Shown: in pieces, positions 1-5,848 of the stretch | Numbering within the stretch: the first letter of the stretch is position 1 | Layout of the letters: each line of letters opens with the position of its first letter | Notes under the pieces: model-generated | Seen by the model: the letters and a program-made list of their open reading frames with translations, nothing else | What the model was told of the DNA's origin: nothing | The model's database searches: none | Made by a program: the position numbers and the translations under genes | DNA from: Patescibacteria group bacterium | GTDB lineage: Bacteria > Patescibacteriota > Gracilibacteria > UBA1369 > PNNO01 | Direction: 5' to 3' | NCBI GenBank assembly: GCA_024275695.1 | Contig: JAJRYP010000070.1 | Coordinates: forward strand, 1 to 8,216 | DNA: 8,216 nt

Positions 1-1
1 C

Positions 2-721
2 GGACTTGAAGTTGGAAATTTGAAAAGTTTCGATGTTGTTGTTCATATGGGAACTTTAGCTGCTATTGTGATTTATTTTTGGCGAGATGTTGTTGGTTTG
101 TTTAAAGGATTATTTGCGTTTATTGGTGTTTATAAAATTAGCGCGCGTTTACGCGAATATCAAAAATTAATTGGATTTATTATTTTGGCATCCGTTCCGG
201 CCGTGCTTGCCGGGTTATTTTTGGAAGATACAATTGATTTTCTTTTTCGGGATGCTTTGTATGTTGGATTTTGGATGATTATTGTGGGAGAGGTATTCAT
301 TTTGGCTGAAGCTGTTTCCGGGCGATTTAAAAAAGAAATTCAAATCGGGTGGCTGCAAGCTTTGATTATTGGGCTTGCGCAAGCCATTGCGTTGATTCCC
401 GGAGTTTCACGTTCAGGATCTACAATTGCGGCCGGATTATTTCAGGGAGCATCTCGAGAAAGAGCGGCGAGGTTTTCGTTTTTAATGGCCATGCCTGTGA
501 TATTTGGAGCCGGTTTGTTAACAGTCGTCAAAGAAATAAAAGCCGGCGGATTCGATTTGGAATTGATGCCTTTTGTTGTTGGATTTGTTGCGTCAATGCT
601 TGCAGGATTAGGTGCGGTATACTTTTTAATGAGATTTTTGCAGAATCATACGTTAAAAGTCTTCGCAATTTATTTATTTGTTGTTGGAGGCATAACTGTT
701 GTTATACGGTTGTTCTTTTGA
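2..721 (+). CDS. uppP: Undecaprenyl-diphosphatase UppP (BacA family), 5'-truncated
   Basis: UppP removes a phosphate from undecaprenyl diphosphate at the cytoplasmic membrane. This regenerates the lipid carrier used for peptidoglycan and other wall polymers, and the family confers bacitracin tolerance. The frame is open from base 2, so the true start lies outside the window. The TTG at 20 is only an internal codon, because the residues before it already fit the family. About 239 codons are visible against a usual length near 270, so the N-terminal glutamate-rich catalytic motif is missing. The second signature, PGVSRSG, is intact at bases 398-418, preceded by the GLAQAIALI helix. Segments FDVVVHMGTLAA and YFWRDV near the visible N-terminus are also typical. 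Most of the protein is hydrophobic and fits a multi-pass membrane protein; the end (FAIYLFVVGGITVVIRLFF) is a last transmembrane helix. It stops with TGA. Family identity is secure; activity cannot be judged from this fragment. Confidence 0.96.
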   Translation, partial: GLEVGNLKSFDVVVHMGTLAAIVIYFWRDVVGLFKGLFAFIGVYKISARLREYQKLIGFIILASVPAVLAGLFLEDTIDFLFRDALYVGFWMIIVGEVFILAEAVSGRFKKEIQIGWLQALIIGLAQAIALIPGVSRSGSTIAAGLFQGASRERAARFSFLMAMPVIFGAGLLTVVKEIKAGGFDLELMPFVVGFVASMLAGLGAVYFLMRFLQNHTLKVFAIYLFVVGGITVVIRLFF

Positions 722-725
722 ATTT

Positions 726-737
726 TACACCGGTGTA
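726..737. repeat. 12-bp perfect palindrome TACACCGGTGTA upstream of rpsF
   Basis: The palindrome begins five bases after the uppP stop codon. As RNA it could fold only as a 4-bp stem with a CCGG loop, so as a DNA element it would suit a dimeric regulator. The ACCGGTG core resembles, from memory, the 16S rRNA segment around helices 22/23a where the S6:S18 pair binds. A 12-bp palindrome is expected about twice by chance in a window this size, so its function is unproven. Confidence 0.35.
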
Positions 738-758
738 GCTTAATAGATGTTTTTCTCC

Positions 759-787
759 TTGCAATCCCACATTTATTTTGATAATTT
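759..787 (+). promoter_or_regulatory. Possible promoter for rpsF-rpsR-purL
   Basis: TTGCAA at 759-764 lies exactly 17 nt before TAATTT at 782-787, and a TG at 779-780 gives an extended -10 (TG-A-TAATTT). Three of six -10 positions match the consensus, including the important first T, A and last T. Transcription would start near 794 and give a leader of about 64 nt. The match is moderate, and read-through from uppP is an alternative. Confidence 0.35.
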
Positions 788-830
788 ACCTCTGCATTTT
801 ACACATCTTCTGCTCTAGCTGAAAAATGAC

Positions 831-850
831 TGGGGCTTACCATTAACCCA
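831..850 (+). promoter_or_regulatory. Bulged hairpin just upstream of the rpsF start
   Basis: TGGG (831-834) pairs with CCCA (847-850). After a two-base GC bulge, TTA (837-839) pairs with TAA (844-846) around a four-base CCAT loop. The structure ends seven bases before the rpsF ATG, so it could limit ribosome access. S6:S18 autogenous control through the rpsF leader is known in other bacteria. This hairpin lacks the CCG bulge that I recall from that motif, so a regulatory role is only a hypothesis. Confidence 0.3.
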
Positions 851-857
851 AAGAAAG

Positions 858-1475
858 ATGATTCCAAAACCCGCCGTGGAAACTGACAAAGTCACAGAAG
901 CTACGGAAGCCAAGTATGAACTCATGTTGATCATGGTTTCTGATTTGTCGCAAGACGATACGGAAAAGGAGCTGAAAAAGATCAAGAAACAAATTACTGA
1001 TTTAAAAGGCGAGATTTATCATGAGGATAACTGGGGTGTTCGTGATCTTGCTTATTTAATCAAGAAAAGCGATAAAGGTTATTATGTGATTTTGTATTTC
1101 ACATTCCCTTCGCAAAACATTAAAGAGTTTGAAAAAGAATTATTTCTTAACAAAAAAGTTCTTCGGCATTTGTTTATAAAAAGCCCGAAAAATTACGAAA
1201 TCAAAAAACTTGCGGATTTTGAACTCACCGAAGAAGATTTGAAAAAGAAGAAAAAACCTAAAGTTGAACATAAACCCGCGAGAAAAGCTCCTGTGAAAAA
1301 AGTTGTTTCAAAATCTGAAACAACTTCCGAAGAAAAGGAGAAAAAGCCGGAATCGACTTCAACCAAAGAAGTGACTCCCGAAGTAACCGAGAAAGAATCA
1401 AAAAAAACAATGGCTGATATTGATTCTCAACTCGAAAGCATCCTTGATGATCCGGATATGGACATCAAACTTTAA
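858..1475 (+). CDS. rpsF: Small-subunit ribosomal protein S6 (bS6) with long charged C-terminal tail
   Basis: S6 binds S18 and the pair joins the platform of the 30S subunit. The S6 fold covers about residues 19-113. It starts at KYELMLIMVSDLS and includes WGVRDLAYLIKKSDKGYYVILYF and a typical LNKKVLRHLFIK segment. The gene gives 205 residues, about twice the S6 core. An 18-residue N-terminal lead precedes the core, and residues 114-205 form a Lys/Glu/Ser/Thr-rich, probably disordered tail that ends in a short acidic amphipathic piece, QLESILDDPDMDIKL. The ATG at 858 is chosen because the next ATG (924) would cut into the first beta strand. AAAGAAAG directly abuts the start codon, too close for a normal ribosome-binding site. 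rpsR follows after 26 nt with no ssb between them, unlike the common rpsF-ssb-rpsR order. Family call is firm; the tail's role is unknown. Confidence 0.96.
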   Translation: MIPKPAVETDKVTEATEAKYELMLIMVSDLSQDDTEKELKKIKKQITDLKGEIYHEDNWGVRDLAYLIKKSDKGYYVILYFTFPSQNIKEFEKELFLNKKVLRHLFIKSPKNYEIKKLADFELTEEDLKKKKKPKVEHKPARKAPVKKVVSKSETTSEEKEKKPESTSTKEVTPEVTEKESKKTMADIDSQLESILDDPDMDIKL

Positions 1476-1501
1476 TTTTACTTTTTAAATTAAATAATAA
1501 T

Positions 1502-1717
1502 ATGGCTAAGAATAAATATAACAAACCCTGTGAATTTTGTACCGAAGGAGCCGCATACGTGGATTACAAAAATCTGAAAGCATTACATCCGTATACAACA
1601 AAATACTCAAAAATTGTGCCTAAGTATTATTCCGGTGTATGTTTAAGACATCAGAAGATGCTTGCCGGGGCAATTAAAAGAGCACGTTTTATGGCACTCG
1701 TACCGTACGTTAAATAG
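1502..1717 (+). CDS. rpsR: Small-subunit ribosomal protein S18 (bS18), zinc-binding type
   Basis: S18 is the assembly partner of S6 on the 30S platform. At 71 residues it has normal length. The family signature is clear: CEFC at residues 10-13, VDYKNLKAL at 20-28, and CLRHQKMLAGAIKRARFMALVPY at 47-69. Cys10, Cys13, Cys47 and His50 form the CxxC/CxxH set expected to bind zinc. The segment usually written PRRxTG is PKYYSG here, a local departure from the consensus that I noticed. There is no Shine-Dalgarno site: the 26 nt before ATG contain only A and T apart from one C (ending AATAATAAT). The gene lies between rpsF and purL, with purL starting 6 nt after its TAG stop. The usual downstream partner rplI is absent. 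Identity is very secure. Confidence 0.98.
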   Translation: MAKNKYNKPCEFCTEGAAYVDYKNLKALHPYTTKYSKIVPKYYSGVCLRHQKMLAGAIKRARFMALVPYVK

Positions 1718-1723
1718 TTATTT

Positions 1724-4168
1724 ATGGCTCAAACACTACCGTTTTCTCAAATGACCGATGAAGAAATCGAGAAGACGCTTCAAGAGAATAAAATTGGCCT
1801 CACAGTCAAAGAGGCAAAACAAATTGAAAAAATTCTCGGTCGCGCACCAACTTTAACCGAAGCTGTTATTTTTGGAATTCAATGTAGTGAGCATTGCGCT
1901 TACCGAAGTACAAGAAAGTATTTGAAAACACTTCCGACAAATGCCCCGAACGTAATCCTCGGCCCCGTTGAAGACGCGGGTGTAGTTGAAATTGCAAATG
2001 TTAACGGAGAACGATATGGGCTTATCATGGCTCATGAAAGCCACAATCATCCATCGCAAATTGTGCCCTACGAAGGCGCTGCAACAGGTGTCGGAGGAAT
2101 TGTTCGCGATGTAGCGTGTATGGGGGGCAAGGTTATCGCAACACTCGATCCTTTAAGATTTGGAGATATTAAAAGGAATCACGCGAGACATATAGCCGAT
2201 GGTGTTGTAGCGGGAATTGCCGGATATGGAAATCCGATCGGTATCCCGAATCTGGGGGGAGATGCTTATTTTGATGAGCAGTATAACGATAATTGTCTTG
2301 TTAATGTTGTCGCTCTGGGGCTGGTTAAGGAATCTGAAATTATTCATTCCTATGTGCCGGAAGAAGCTGCGAAAGAGGAATATGACATTATTATCGTAGG
2401 AAAGCCTACTGATAATAGCGGAATGGGGGGTGCTTCATTTGCGTCAATAGAGCTTGATGAAAAGGACAAAGAAGCAAATAAAGGTGCGGTTCAGGAACCA
2501 AATCCGTTTTTAAAACGTCATTTATTGGTAAGTACATACGATTTATTCAATATCCTGCGCGAGAAAGGATACTTAAAGAAAGTTTCTTTTAAAGATCACG
2601 GAGCCGGCGGAAATGTTTGTTCTACCGTTGAACAAGTTTCAAAACGAGGATACGGAGCTGATCTGCAGCTCGATAAAATTCGCACGGGAATGAACGGACT
2701 TCATCCTTCGGTTATTGGGTGTGCTGAAACTCAAGAGCGTTTCGCGTGGACATGTCATCCCGAGGTAACGCAGCTGATTCTTGATCACTATAACAAAAAG
2801 TGGGATCTTTCTTCGGTTGCTGAAAATGCTTACGCTACAAAAGTCGGAAAGGTCCGCGAAGGGAATTACACAATTTGGTTCAATGGTGAAAAAGAATGTG
2901 ATGTGAGTTCGATTGATCTTACGGAAGGAATTCAATATGAAAGAGAAATTAAACCTCGGGAAAAGAATTTAAATGAGCCTGAAATTGAAGAAAAAAGCGA
3001 TTATACAGACGATTTGGTGAGTCTGTTATCTTCAGAGAATATCGCCAGCAGGCGGCCGATTTACGAAAGATACGACAAGCAAATTCGCGGTGATACAATT
3101 ATTGAGGCCGGCGAAGCTGACGCGGGAGTTCTTGCTCCATTGTTAGGTGAAGATGTGCCGGAAGAATTTAAAAGAATCGGGGTTGCTTTGAGTGCTGACG
3201 GAAATGCAAGATACGGAAAAATTGATCCTTATTATCAAGCGGTAAATGCGGTTGTTGAATCTATGCGAAATGTGGCTGCCGTAGGTGCTTATCCGCTTGC
3301 AATAACAGACTGTTTGAACTACGGAAATCCTGAAAAACCGGAACAAATGTGGGAATTTGTTGAGGGTGTCAGAGGCATAAAAGATGCGTGTGAAGCTGTA
3401 CGTTTAAAACATCATCGGGATTCTCCAACACCAATCATTTCAGGTAATGTATCGCTATATAATCAGAGTAAAAACGGTGCGATTCCACCTTCGGCGATTA
3501 TCGCATGTTCGGGGAAAATCGATAATTATGAGAATGCTGTTACAATGCGGATTAAAAAAAGCGGTTCATTATTATTTTTGATTGGTGCGCGAAAAAATGA
3601 ACTTGGCGGATCTGAATATTATCGTTTAATGGGTGAGCTTGGAGCAAATGTTCCAAAGCCTGATTTGGAAGAAGTGCGTTGTCAAATTTATGCGTTGACG
3701 GACGCGGTTAGTGAAGGTTTGATATTGGCCGCGCACGATATTTCAGAAGGAGGTTTAGCCGTTTGTTTAAGTGAAATGGCTCTTGGAGGACGTGCGGAAG
3801 GAGAGTTGGGAGTTCGTGTTGATTTGCGTGATGTTGGTGGCGAAAGTGTAGCCGGTGGCAGTGGAAAAATTAATCAGGTTGAAGTTGATGCAGTTGAGAA
3901 AGGTAAAAACGGTGGCGGCGAAGATTTGAAAGCGTATCAGAAACTGTTTAGCGAGACAGGTGGATTTGTTGTAGAAGTGGCATCTGATATGCGAGATGCG
4001 TTTTTGGCGACATGCGAAAGACATGGTGTGAAGAATAACGTGTTTGAAATTGGCGAAGTTGTTGAAGATGCTGCGATTGTTGTACGAGATGGAAACGCTG
4101 AATTGGTTAATTTACCGTTGGCTAATGCCGCAAAGGCTTGGTATGGGGGCTTGAGGGAAAAAATGTAG
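1724..4168 (+). CDS. purL: Phosphoribosylformylglycinamidine synthase, PurL subunit (small type)
   Basis: PurL converts FGAR to FGAM with ATP and ammonia, step four of purine synthesis in the cytoplasm. In small-type systems it works with PurS and the glutaminase PurQ. The 814 residues contain the two-fold AIR-synthase-like layout. Visible motifs are CSEHCAYRS (54-62), HESHNHPSQIVPYEGAATG (104-122, holding the catalytic His region and Mg-binding Glu), DHGAGG (291-296), GNVSLYN (574-580), HDISEGGLAV (671-680) and FSETGGFVVEV (742-752). There is no glutaminase domain. The protein is some 70 residues longer than the roughly 740 usual for this type. The extra length includes a Gly-rich insertion at about 704-735 and probably a charged linker at about 408-428. 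The ATG sits 6 nt after rpsR with no Shine-Dalgarno site, so translation may be coupled. No purS, purQ or other pur gene is adjacent. Enzyme identity is firm. Confidence 0.97.
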   Translation: MAQTLPFSQMTDEEIEKTLQENKIGLTVKEAKQIEKILGRAPTLTEAVIFGIQCSEHCAYRSTRKYLKTLPTNAPNVILGPVEDAGVVEIANVNGERYGLIMAHESHNHPSQIVPYEGAATGVGGIVRDVACMGGKVIATLDPLRFGDIKRNHARHIADGVVAGIAGYGNPIGIPNLGGDAYFDEQYNDNCLVNVVALGLVKESEIIHSYVPEEAAKEEYDIIIVGKPTDNSGMGGASFASIELDEKDKEANKGAVQEPNPFLKRHLLVSTYDLFNILREKGYLKKVSFKDHGAGGNVCSTVEQVSKRGYGADLQLDKIRTGMNGLHPSVIGCAETQERFAWTCHPEVTQLILDHYNKKWDLSSVAENAYATKVGKVREGNYTIWFNGEKECDVSSIDLTEGIQYEREIKPREKNLNEPEIEEKSDYTDDLVSLLSSENIASRRPIYERYDKQIRGDTIIEAGEADAGVLAPLLGEDVPEEFKRIGVALSADGNARYGKIDPYYQAVNAVVESMRNVAAVGAYPLAITDCLNYGNPEKPEQMWEFVEGVRGIKDACEAVRLKHHRDSPTPIISGNVSLYNQSKNGAIPPSAIIACSGKIDNYENAVTMRIKKSGSLLFLIGARKNELGGSEYYRLMGELGANVPKPDLEEVRCQIYALTDAVSEGLILAAHDISEGGLAVCLSEMALGGRAEGELGVRVDLRDVGGESVAGGSGKINQVEVDAVEKGKNGGGEDLKAYQKLFSETGGFVVEVASDMRDAFLATCERHGVKNNVFEIGEVVEDAAIVVRDGNAELVNLPLANAAKAWYGGLREKM

Positions 4169-4263
4169 TTTAATTTGTGATTAATTAATTTGCGAAGAAA
4201 TATATAAATTTTGCAACTTGCTTTTTTTACATGGAAAGATGAAAATGCACTTATATTTTATAC

Positions 4264-4365
4264 ATGAAAGGTGAGTATACTCTCACCATTGATTTTGTCA
4301 TCTCGAAATTTGTTGTTGATCTTGAATCTCCATTTGAAATAAGCGAAAATAAAGGTGAAGCTTAA
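4264..4365 (+). CDS. Possible 33-residue small protein upstream of the HNH gene
   Basis: An ATG at 4264 opens a frame of 33 codons that ends in TAA ten bases before the HNH gene. The product begins MKGEYTLTIDFVISKF and ends FEISENKGEA: a short beta-like hydrophobic stretch followed by an acidic tail. There is no Shine-Dalgarno site, but neighbouring true genes also lack one. Against it, the first codons coincide with a GGTGAG/CTCACC inverted repeat, and a frame this short is common by chance. I recognise no family. It could be a leader peptide, a small protein translated just before the HNH protein, or simply noncoding leader. Confidence 0.25.
   Translation: MKGEYTLTIDFVISKFVVDLESPFEISENKGEA
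4270..4287. repeat. Inverted repeat GGTGAG-TATACT-CTCACC
   Basis: Six-base arms flank a six-base centre in the gap between purL and the HNH gene. The inner GAGTATACTC (4273-4282) is itself a perfect 10-bp palindrome, so two overlapping registers exist. It could be an operator, or in RNA a short hairpin with a six-base loop. No T-run follows, so it is not an intrinsic terminator. The rest of the gap, 4169-4263, is very AT-rich and shows only a weak promoter-like TTTACA at 4226-4231 with TTATAT at 4251-4256, spaced 19 nt. Confidence 0.35.
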
Positions 4366-4374
4366 CTTGAAAAT

Positions 4375-5223
4375 ATGAACAAAAAAGATCAAAATATTCA
4401 CGAAAAATTTGTTGAATACGGGTGTAACGCAAAAGAGTGGATGCGAAAGTGTGTTTTGTTGCTTCCTGAAATTGAACGTCGGCGAATTTGGAAGAAAAAA
4501 GGGTTTGGTAGTATTTACGAATATGCCGCGAAGTTGGCGGGGATGAGCAGGTGGCAGGTTGAAGATGCGTTAAGGATTTTAAAAAAGATTGAAGATAAAC
4601 CTTTTCTTCAACAAGGGATAAATTCGGTCAGGCCGGTTGTGACGATCGTGACAAAAGAGAATGAAAAGTTTTGGGCGGATAAAGCTCGAGAAATGAGTAA
4701 AAATACATTGGAAACATATGTTCGCGAAATCCGTACTAGTACGGAATCGGACAATGAGGTAATTGAAATTTTGATGAATTTAAAGCCGGAATTGGTCGAT
4801 AAACTGAAAAAATTAAAAGGACATGGAGGATGGAATGAGTTAATGGAGGAATTTGTCGAAATGCGTGAAAAGCAATTCGAACAAGAGAAACCTGAAAAAG
4901 TTCAAACGAATTCGCGACATATCCCGACAAAAATAAAAAAACATGTTATTAAAAGATCTAGGAGGACTTGTGAATATCCCGGATGTTGCAAACCTTACGA
5001 AATTTTGCATCACACACGTCGATTTGCACTTTATAAGGAGCATGATCCGGACAAGATTTTTGCTTTGTGTAAGGGGCATGAACGACTTTTTCATCAGGGA
5101 CTTGTTGAAGACGAACATAAAGCGCCCGGATTTTGGAGAATACGTGAGGTGCCTGACAAAAAGGATCCGAAATTTAAAATCGACCTTAAAGTGATGCGAT
5201 TTAGAAGTGCGGCCGTTGGGTAG
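4375..5223 (+). CDS. HNH endonuclease-like protein with N-terminal helical domain
   Basis: This is a 282-residue protein of two parts. Residues about 20-120 are helical and resemble, from memory, the N-terminal region of a widespread HNH family: LLPEIERRRIWKKKGFGSIY, then an AAKLAGMSRWQVEDALRIL helix-turn-helix-like stretch, then ENEKFWADKAREMSKNTLE. The C-terminal HNH module lies at about 191-243: CEYPGC (199-204), ILHHTRRFA (His212/His213), LCKGHERLFH (Cys232, His235, His240). The four cysteine/histidine positions suit a structural zinc. Two departures may matter: the usual Asn before the last Cys block appears as Lys (DPDKIFALC), and the common HH pair after the cysteine is His-Glu. Cleavage activity is therefore uncertain. 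ATG 4375 is the first possible start after an in-frame TAA at 4363. AAGGTGA lies about 17 nt upstream, too far for a good Shine-Dalgarno site. No methylase, integrase or toxin partner is nearby. Its substrate and role are unknown. Confidence 0.85.
   Translation: MNKKDQNIHEKFVEYGCNAKEWMRKCVLLLPEIERRRIWKKKGFGSIYEYAAKLAGMSRWQVEDALRILKKIEDKPFLQQGINSVRPVVTIVTKENEKFWADKAREMSKNTLETYVREIRTSTESDNEVIEILMNLKPELVDKLKKLKGHGGWNELMEEFVEMREKQFEQEKPEKVQTNSRHIPTKIKKHVIKRSRRTCEYPGCCKPYEILHHTRRFALYKEHDPDKIFALCKGHERLFHQGLVEDEHKAPGFWRIREVPDKKDPKFKIDLKVMRFRSAAVG
4730..4745. repeat. 16-bp perfect palindrome inside the HNH gene
   Basis: TCCGTACTAGTACGGA is a perfect inverted repeat with no spacer. It encodes part of residues 119-124 (the RTST segment) of the HNH protein. 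Another 8-bp palindrome, TTCGCGAA, sits at 4721-4728. A given 16-bp palindrome has a chance near one in 65,000 per position, so one in this window is mildly unexpected. It may still be coincidence. Confidence 0.6.
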
Positions 5224-5255
5224 GCCTGTAGCAATTGGCCTAACTGTTGCGTTAG
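5221..5255. repeat. Overlapping inverted repeats at the 3' end of the HNH gene
   Basis: TAGGCC (5221-5226, containing the HNH stop codon) pairs with GGCCTA (5237-5242) around a 10-base loop. CTAAC (5240-5244) pairs with GTTAG (5251-5255) around TGTTGC. The two stems share bases 5240-5242, so they exclude each other. A weak third element, TTACA-A-TGTAA (5259-5269), precedes six T residues at 5270-5275. Together these could form a poor intrinsic terminator for the HNH transcript, but no stem is strong. Confidence 0.3.
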
Positions 5256-5288
5256 AATTTACAATGTAATTTTTTGCAGAACCTGTTA

Positions 5289-5317
5289 TTGCTTTTGTGG
5301 CTTTTTTATGCTAAAAT
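5289..5317 (+). promoter_or_regulatory. Sigma-70-type promoter with extended -10
   Basis: TTGCTT (5289-5294) is separated by 17 nt from TAAAAT (5312-5317). TG at 5309-5310 gives an extended -10 (TGCTAAAAT). This is the best promoter match in the window. Transcription would begin near 5323-5325, leaving a leader of about 20 A-rich bases before the ATG at 5343. It would drive the three unassigned genes downstream as one unit. Confidence 0.55.
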
Positions 5318-5342
5318 AATCAGATAAAATAAAAAGAAAAAC

Positions 5343-5843
5343 ATGAAAAATAATGAAAAACAAAAAGAAACACTTTTTGATAAAGCTATTATTTCGTGGG
5401 AGGCCCCTGAATATATTCAACATGAAAAAGATTGGAAATGGTTCGTCGCTGCGGGAATTGCATGTGCCGGTCTTATGATTTACGCGATTTTTGTTGAGAA
5501 TTGGACGCTTGTTGTAGCTCTTGTTGTACTTGCGGCTGTTTATGTCTGGCAGCATTTTCTTGTCCCTCGTCATGTAAAAGTGATTATTTCCAATGTCGGA
5601 ATAAAAATAGGTGACAAGGAATATCCCTATCAAAATATAAAATCCTTTTGGATTATCTATAGGCCCAAACATGTGACGACTTTGAATTTAAGATCGAATT
5701 CCAGGCTTCTACCGGATATATCTATAGATTTGAACGGTCAGAATCCGACTGAAATTCGAGAATATCTTTGTTCACAGATTCATGAAGAAGAAGGTAAAGA
5801 GGAAAGTTTTACAGATTTGTTTATTCGTATTACTAAACTTTAA
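5343..5843 (+). CDS. Two-helix membrane protein with possible PH-like domain, function unknown
   Basis: This 166-residue protein has a soluble N-terminus with SWEAPEY at 18-24. Two adjacent transmembrane helices follow (about 33-51, WFVAAGIACAGLMIYAIF; about 54-74, WTLVVALVVLAAVYVWQHF). The C-terminal region, about 76-147, looks like alternating beta strands closed by a helix: VKVIISNVGIKIGDKEYPY, IKSFWIIYRP, then PTEIREYLCSQI. The order of two helices followed by a small beta domain recalls bacterial PH-like membrane proteins, and I associate the WxAPEY pattern with small membrane proteins of Patescibacteria. Both are resemblances from memory. The protein has no signal peptide or catalytic motif. 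It follows an extended -10 promoter with a leader of about 20 nt and no Shine-Dalgarno site (AAAAGAAAAAC before ATG). The next gene begins 5 nt after its TAA, which suggests co-transcription. It may anchor or scaffold a partner at the membrane; that is inference. Confidence 0.85.
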   Translation: MKNNEKQKETLFDKAIISWEAPEYIQHEKDWKWFVAAGIACAGLMIYAIFVENWTLVVALVVLAAVYVWQHFLVPRHVKVIISNVGIKIGDKEYPYQNIKSFWIIYRPKHVTTLNLRSNSRLLPDISIDLNGQNPTEIREYLCSQIHEEEGKEESFTDLFIRITKL

Positions 5844-5848
5844 ATATT

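Noticed and set aside
349..738. Open + frame of about 130 codons overlapping uppP
   Set aside because: It lies in another frame within a clear uppP, its product is Cys/Arg-rich and unlike any family, and it has no start context.
726..754. Palindrome followed by a T-run as a terminator for uppP
   Set aside because: The T-run (750-754) is 12 nt beyond the palindrome, and as RNA the palindrome gives only a 4-bp stem.
1853..4024. Several open frames on the - strand opposite purL
   Set aside because: They oppose a well-conserved gene and have unnatural composition rich in Ser, Phe, Ile and Asn. They are shadows.
4213..4228. GCAA-C-TTGC followed by seven T residues after purL, like an intrinsic terminator
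   Set aside because: The loop would be one base and the stem four pairs, which cannot form a stable hairpin. I see no longer stem that includes it.
5238..5257. GCCTAAC followed by GTTAGAA, resembling the two outer core sites of an integron attC site
   Set aside because: Only six bases separate the cores, far too few for an attC hairpin. The last base of the second core does not fit GTTRRRY, and no integrase or cassette array is present.
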